DNA from: Belnapia sp.
GTDB taxonomy: Bacteria > Pseudomonadota > Alphaproteobacteria > Acetobacterales > Acetobacteraceae
Length of the DNA: 16,184 nt
Reading direction: 5' to 3'
Assembly: GCA_028291445.1 (NCBI GenBank)
Contig: JAQGIA010000056.1
Location: 1-16,184 of the forward strand
Part shown: positions 14,087 through 16,184 of the stretch, in pieces
Position numbering within the stretch: position 1 is the stretch's first letter
Layout of the letters: the number at the start of each line of letters is the position of its first letter
Notes under the pieces: generated by a model
Databases searched by the model: none
Seen by the model: only the letters and a program-made list of their open reading frames with translations
Told to the model about the DNA's origin: nothing
Program-made: the position numbers and the translations under genes

Positions 14087-15076
14087 ATGACCCTTCCCCT
14101 TCGCCGTCGCCGCCTGCTGGCCGCGCCGCTGCTGGCGCCCGCGCTGCTCGCCACCCCGGTGCTGGCGCAGGACCGCTTCCCCAGCCGGCCGGTGCGGCTG
14201 ATCATCCCCGTGGCGGTCGCCGGCGTCACCGATATCGTCGGCCGGGTGCTGGCCGATGCCATGTCGCCGCTGCTCGGCCGGCCGGTGGTGGTCGAGAACA
14301 TCGCCGGCGCCGGCAGCACGGTCGGCGCCGCGGCCTTCCAGCGCGCGCCGGCGGATGGCCATGCGATCTTCCTCGGCACCAACAACCATGCGGTGATGAA
14401 GGCCATCTATCCGCAGATCGGCTTCGACCCGATGGCGGATTTCACCCCGCTGGCGCTGGTGGCGCGGCAGCCCTTCGTGCTGGTCGTCAACCCGAAGCTG
14501 CCGGTGCAGGACGTGGCCGGGCTGCTGGCCTGGCTGCGGCAGAAGGGCGAGGCGGCGAATTACGGCGCGGCCAATCCGGGCGGCAGCAACCATCTGGCCG
14601 GTGAGCTGCTGCGCCAGCGGGCCGGCGTCGAATTCACCATCGTGCCCTACCGGGCGGCGGCGGCGTCGGTGCAGGATGTGGTCGCCGGGCGGCTCGACTT
14701 CACCATCGACAGCCCGACCATGATCCTGCCGCTGATGCGGGATGGGCAGCTGCGCGGCCTCGCGGTCTCGACCACGGCCGCCTCCGCCCTGGTCCCCGGC
14801 CTGCCGAGCCTGGCCGAGGCGGGGGTCGCCGGCTACGACATGACGATCTGGCAGATCCTGTTCACCCGGCCAGGCACCCCGGCGGAGGCCCAGGCGGTGC
14901 TGCGGGAGGCTGCGGCGCGGGCCTTGGCGGACCCCGTGGTGCAGCAGCGCCTGGCCACCGCGGGCTGCGAAACCTGGAGGGATGCCAGCCCGGCAGCCGC
15001 CACGGCATTGCTGGCCGGGGAGATCGGCCGCTGGACGCCCATCGTGGCGCGGATGAACCTCAACCCGGGGCAATGA
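14087..15076 (+). CDS. Bug/TctC family tripartite tricarboxylate transporter substrate-binding receptor
   Basis: The 329-residue protein starts with a signal peptide: LRRRR, a hydrophobic leucine/alanine stretch, and a cleavage site after VLA (about residue 27). The mature protein has FPSRPVRLIIP (31-41), VENIAGAGSTVGAAAFQRAPADGH (69-92, the family's conserved region), and YGAANPGGSNHLAGELL with VPYRAAAASVQDVVAGRLDF. This is a periplasmic receptor for carboxylate-type solutes. It differs in the first ligand loop, where the usual PxxPGGxxD-like sequence reads PVAVAGVTD. The TctA/TctB membrane partners are absent, as is common for orphan Bug receptors. It probably begins an operon with the downstream dehydrogenase genes (112-base gap), suggesting that its ligand is fed into acyl-CoA metabolism. 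Confidence 0.93.
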   Translation: MTLPLRRRRLLAAPLLAPALLATPVLAQDRFPSRPVRLIIPVAVAGVTDIVGRVLADAMSPLLGRPVVVENIAGAGSTVGAAAFQRAPADGHAIFLGTNNHAVMKAIYPQIGFDPMADFTPLALVARQPFVLVVNPKLPVQDVAGLLAWLRQKGEAANYGAANPGGSNHLAGELLRQRAGVEFTIVPYRAAAASVQDVVAGRLDFTIDSPTMILPLMRDGQLRGLAVSTTAASALVPGLPSLAEAGVAGYDMTIWQILFTRPGTPAEAQAVLREAAARALADPVVQQRLATAGCETWRDASPAAATALLAGEIGRWTPIVARMNLNPGQ

Positions 15077-15188
15077 TTGGCTGGCCACCGAGCGGTCGCG
15101 CATGGGGCCATGGCCCGTGCGGCACTCTTGCCCCCTCCCCTCGCCTGATGGTCAAGTGCCGGCCAACGGGAGGGGTCTGAACCAGGAT

Positions 15189-15959
15189 ATGATCGATACC
15201 AAGAGGTTGTTCGACCTGTCGGGCTCGACGGCGCTGGTGACCGGCGCCTCCGGCGCGCTGGGCGCCCATTTCGCGCGCGTCCTGCATGCGGCGGGCGCCC
15301 GGGTGGTGCTGGCGGCCCGCCGGGTCGAGGCGCTGGAAGCGCTGGCGGCCGAGCTGGGCGATGGCGCCACCACCGTCGCGCTGGACGTCGCCCGGCCCGA
15401 GAGCGTCGCCGCCGCCTTCGAGGCGGCCGAGGCGGCCTTCGGCGCCCCCTGCGGCATCATCGTGAACAACGCCGGCATCGCCGTCTCCAAGCCGGCGCTC
15501 CAGCAGACCGCGGCGGATTGGGACAGCGTGCTGGAGGTGAACCTGCGCGGCTGTTTCCTGGTGGCGACCGAGGCTGCCCGGCGGCTGGTCGCGGCCAAGC
15601 GCGGTGGGGCCATCGTCAACATCGCCTCGATCGGCGGCCTGCGCATATTGCAGGGCGTGGCGGGCTATACCGCCTCCAAGGCCGGGCTGGTGCAGCTTAC
15701 CAAGCAATTGGCAGTGGAATGGGCGCGCTACGGCATCCGGGTGAATGCGCTTTGCCCCGGCTATGTCGAGACGCCGATCAATACCGAATTCTTTGCCTCC
15801 GAGGCCGGGCAGGCGGTGGTCAAGCGGGTGCCGCAGCGGCGCCTGGGCCAGCCCGCCGACCTGACCGGGCCGCTGCTGCTGCTGGCCTCCCCGGCCGGCG
15901 CCCACATGACCGGCGCGACGCTGGTGGTGGATGGCGGCCATTCCGTGAACGCGCTGTAG
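15189..15959 (+). CDS. short-chain dehydrogenase/reductase (classical SDR)
   Basis: The 256-residue enzyme has the NAD(P)-binding motif TGASGALG (18-25), the structural NNAG (93-96), and the catalytic residues S147 (NIASIGG), Y160 and K164 (YTASK). VNALCPGYVETP and a C-terminal MTGATLVVDGGHSV complete the classical SDR layout. Typical reactions are oxidation of a hydroxyl or reduction of a keto group, for example 3-hydroxyacyl-CoA or a related catabolic intermediate. The residue after the second strand is A42/R44/R45 (LAARR), which leans towards NADPH, but this is weak. The frame is open upstream to 15102, but similarity and the ATG at 15189 (GGGAGGGG about 12 bases before, AGGA immediately before) fix the start. 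The acyl-CoA dehydrogenase begins nine bases after its stop. Confidence 0.93.
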   Translation: MIDTKRLFDLSGSTALVTGASGALGAHFARVLHAAGARVVLAARRVEALEALAAELGDGATTVALDVARPESVAAAFEAAEAAFGAPCGIIVNNAGIAVSKPALQQTAADWDSVLEVNLRGCFLVATEAARRLVAAKRGGAIVNIASIGGLRILQGVAGYTASKAGLVQLTKQLAVEWARYGIRVNALCPGYVETPINTEFFASEAGQAVVKRVPQRRLGQPADLTGPLLLLASPAGAHMTGATLVVDGGHSVNAL

Positions 15960-15968
15960 GACGAACCG

Positions 15969-16184
15969 ATGATCGATTTCAGCCTTCCCCCCGAGGTCGA
16001 GGCGACCCGGGCGCGCATCCGCGACTTCGTCGAGCAGCGGCTGATCCCGCTGGAAAGCGAGGCGGCGAGCTTCGACGAGCACGAGAACATAACCCCCGAA
16101 TTGCTGGGCCGCATGCGGGCGCAGGCCAAGGCCGAGGGGCTCTGGGCGCTGGGCATGCCGAAGGAGCGGGGCGGCGGCGGCTTC
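15969..16184 (+). CDS. acyl-CoA dehydrogenase, N-terminal 72 residues (continues past right edge)
   Basis: The frame starts at ATG 15969, seven bases after AGGA (15958-15961), and is cut by the window end. The visible part, opening MIDFSLPPEVEATRARIRDFVEQ and containing ELLGRMRAQAKAEGLWALGMPKERGGGGF, is the helical N-terminal domain of acyl-CoA dehydrogenases; the LWALGMPKERGGGG segment is characteristic. These flavoproteins oxidise acyl-CoA thioesters at the alpha-beta bond. The FAD-binding and catalytic glutamate regions lie outside the window. The nine-base gap to the SDR gene indicates one operon, with the Bug receptor probably its first gene. Confidence 0.9.
   Translation, partial: MIDFSLPPEVEATRARIRDFVEQRLIPLESEAASFDEHENITPELLGRMRAQAKAEGLWALGMPKERGGGGF

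Noticed and set aside
14048..15103. Upstream extension of the NMT1-like frame to 15103
   Set aside because: It is antisense to the Bug receptor and contributes no signal peptide or family similarity.
15105..15116. Palindrome GGGCCATGGCCC between the receptor and SDR genes
   Set aside because: It has no loop and no T-run and is expected occasionally in GC-rich DNA; not enough for an operator or terminator call.

Overview
The window is GC-rich chromosomal DNA with strong G/C preference at third codon positions. Its gene content (an LPDE-type DNA ligase/exonuclease pair, a Bug/TctC solute receptor beside acyl-CoA catabolism genes, several cytosolic sensor kinases) fits an alphaproteobacterium. 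Acetobacteraceae (Roseomonas-like) is my best guess, but that is inference from gene content and composition, not from a marker gene. No tRNA, rRNA, CRISPR array, transposase or integrase is visible.

Left part (1-4329). On the minus strand a metallo-beta-lactamase-fold exonuclease is followed, with an ATGA overlap, by an ATP-dependent DNA ligase that runs off the left edge; together they look like the ligase-associated DNA repair cassette. Across a 324-base gap lie a possible proline-rich micro-ORF and a 149-residue protein of unknown function on the plus strand. These converge on a membrane-anchored diguanylate cyclase (Cache-like sensor plus GGDEF with an intact I-site) on the minus strand.

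Centre (4330-10846). An AT-rich divergent region separates the cyclase from a Baeyer-Villiger monooxygenase, which ends in a perfect 16-bp hairpin. Next comes the most distinctive block: a soluble PAS hybrid histidine kinase with its own receiver domain, a FIST-domain sensor protein, and a second soluble histidine kinase whose start codon overlaps the FIST stop codon (TGATG). No DNA-binding or enzymatic response regulator is present, so the output of this three-gene signalling module is unknown.

Right part (10847-16184). A convergent hairpin separates the kinase from a minus-strand membrane fatty-acid-desaturase-family protein. A small tryptophan-rich unknown protein and a 534-base lower-GC gap follow. 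A leaderless NMT1/THI5-like binding protein then diverges from a Bug/TctC receptor with a signal peptide. The receptor is followed by a short-chain dehydrogenase and the beginning of an acyl-CoA dehydrogenase, the start of what looks like an uptake-plus-catabolism operon continuing beyond the right edge.
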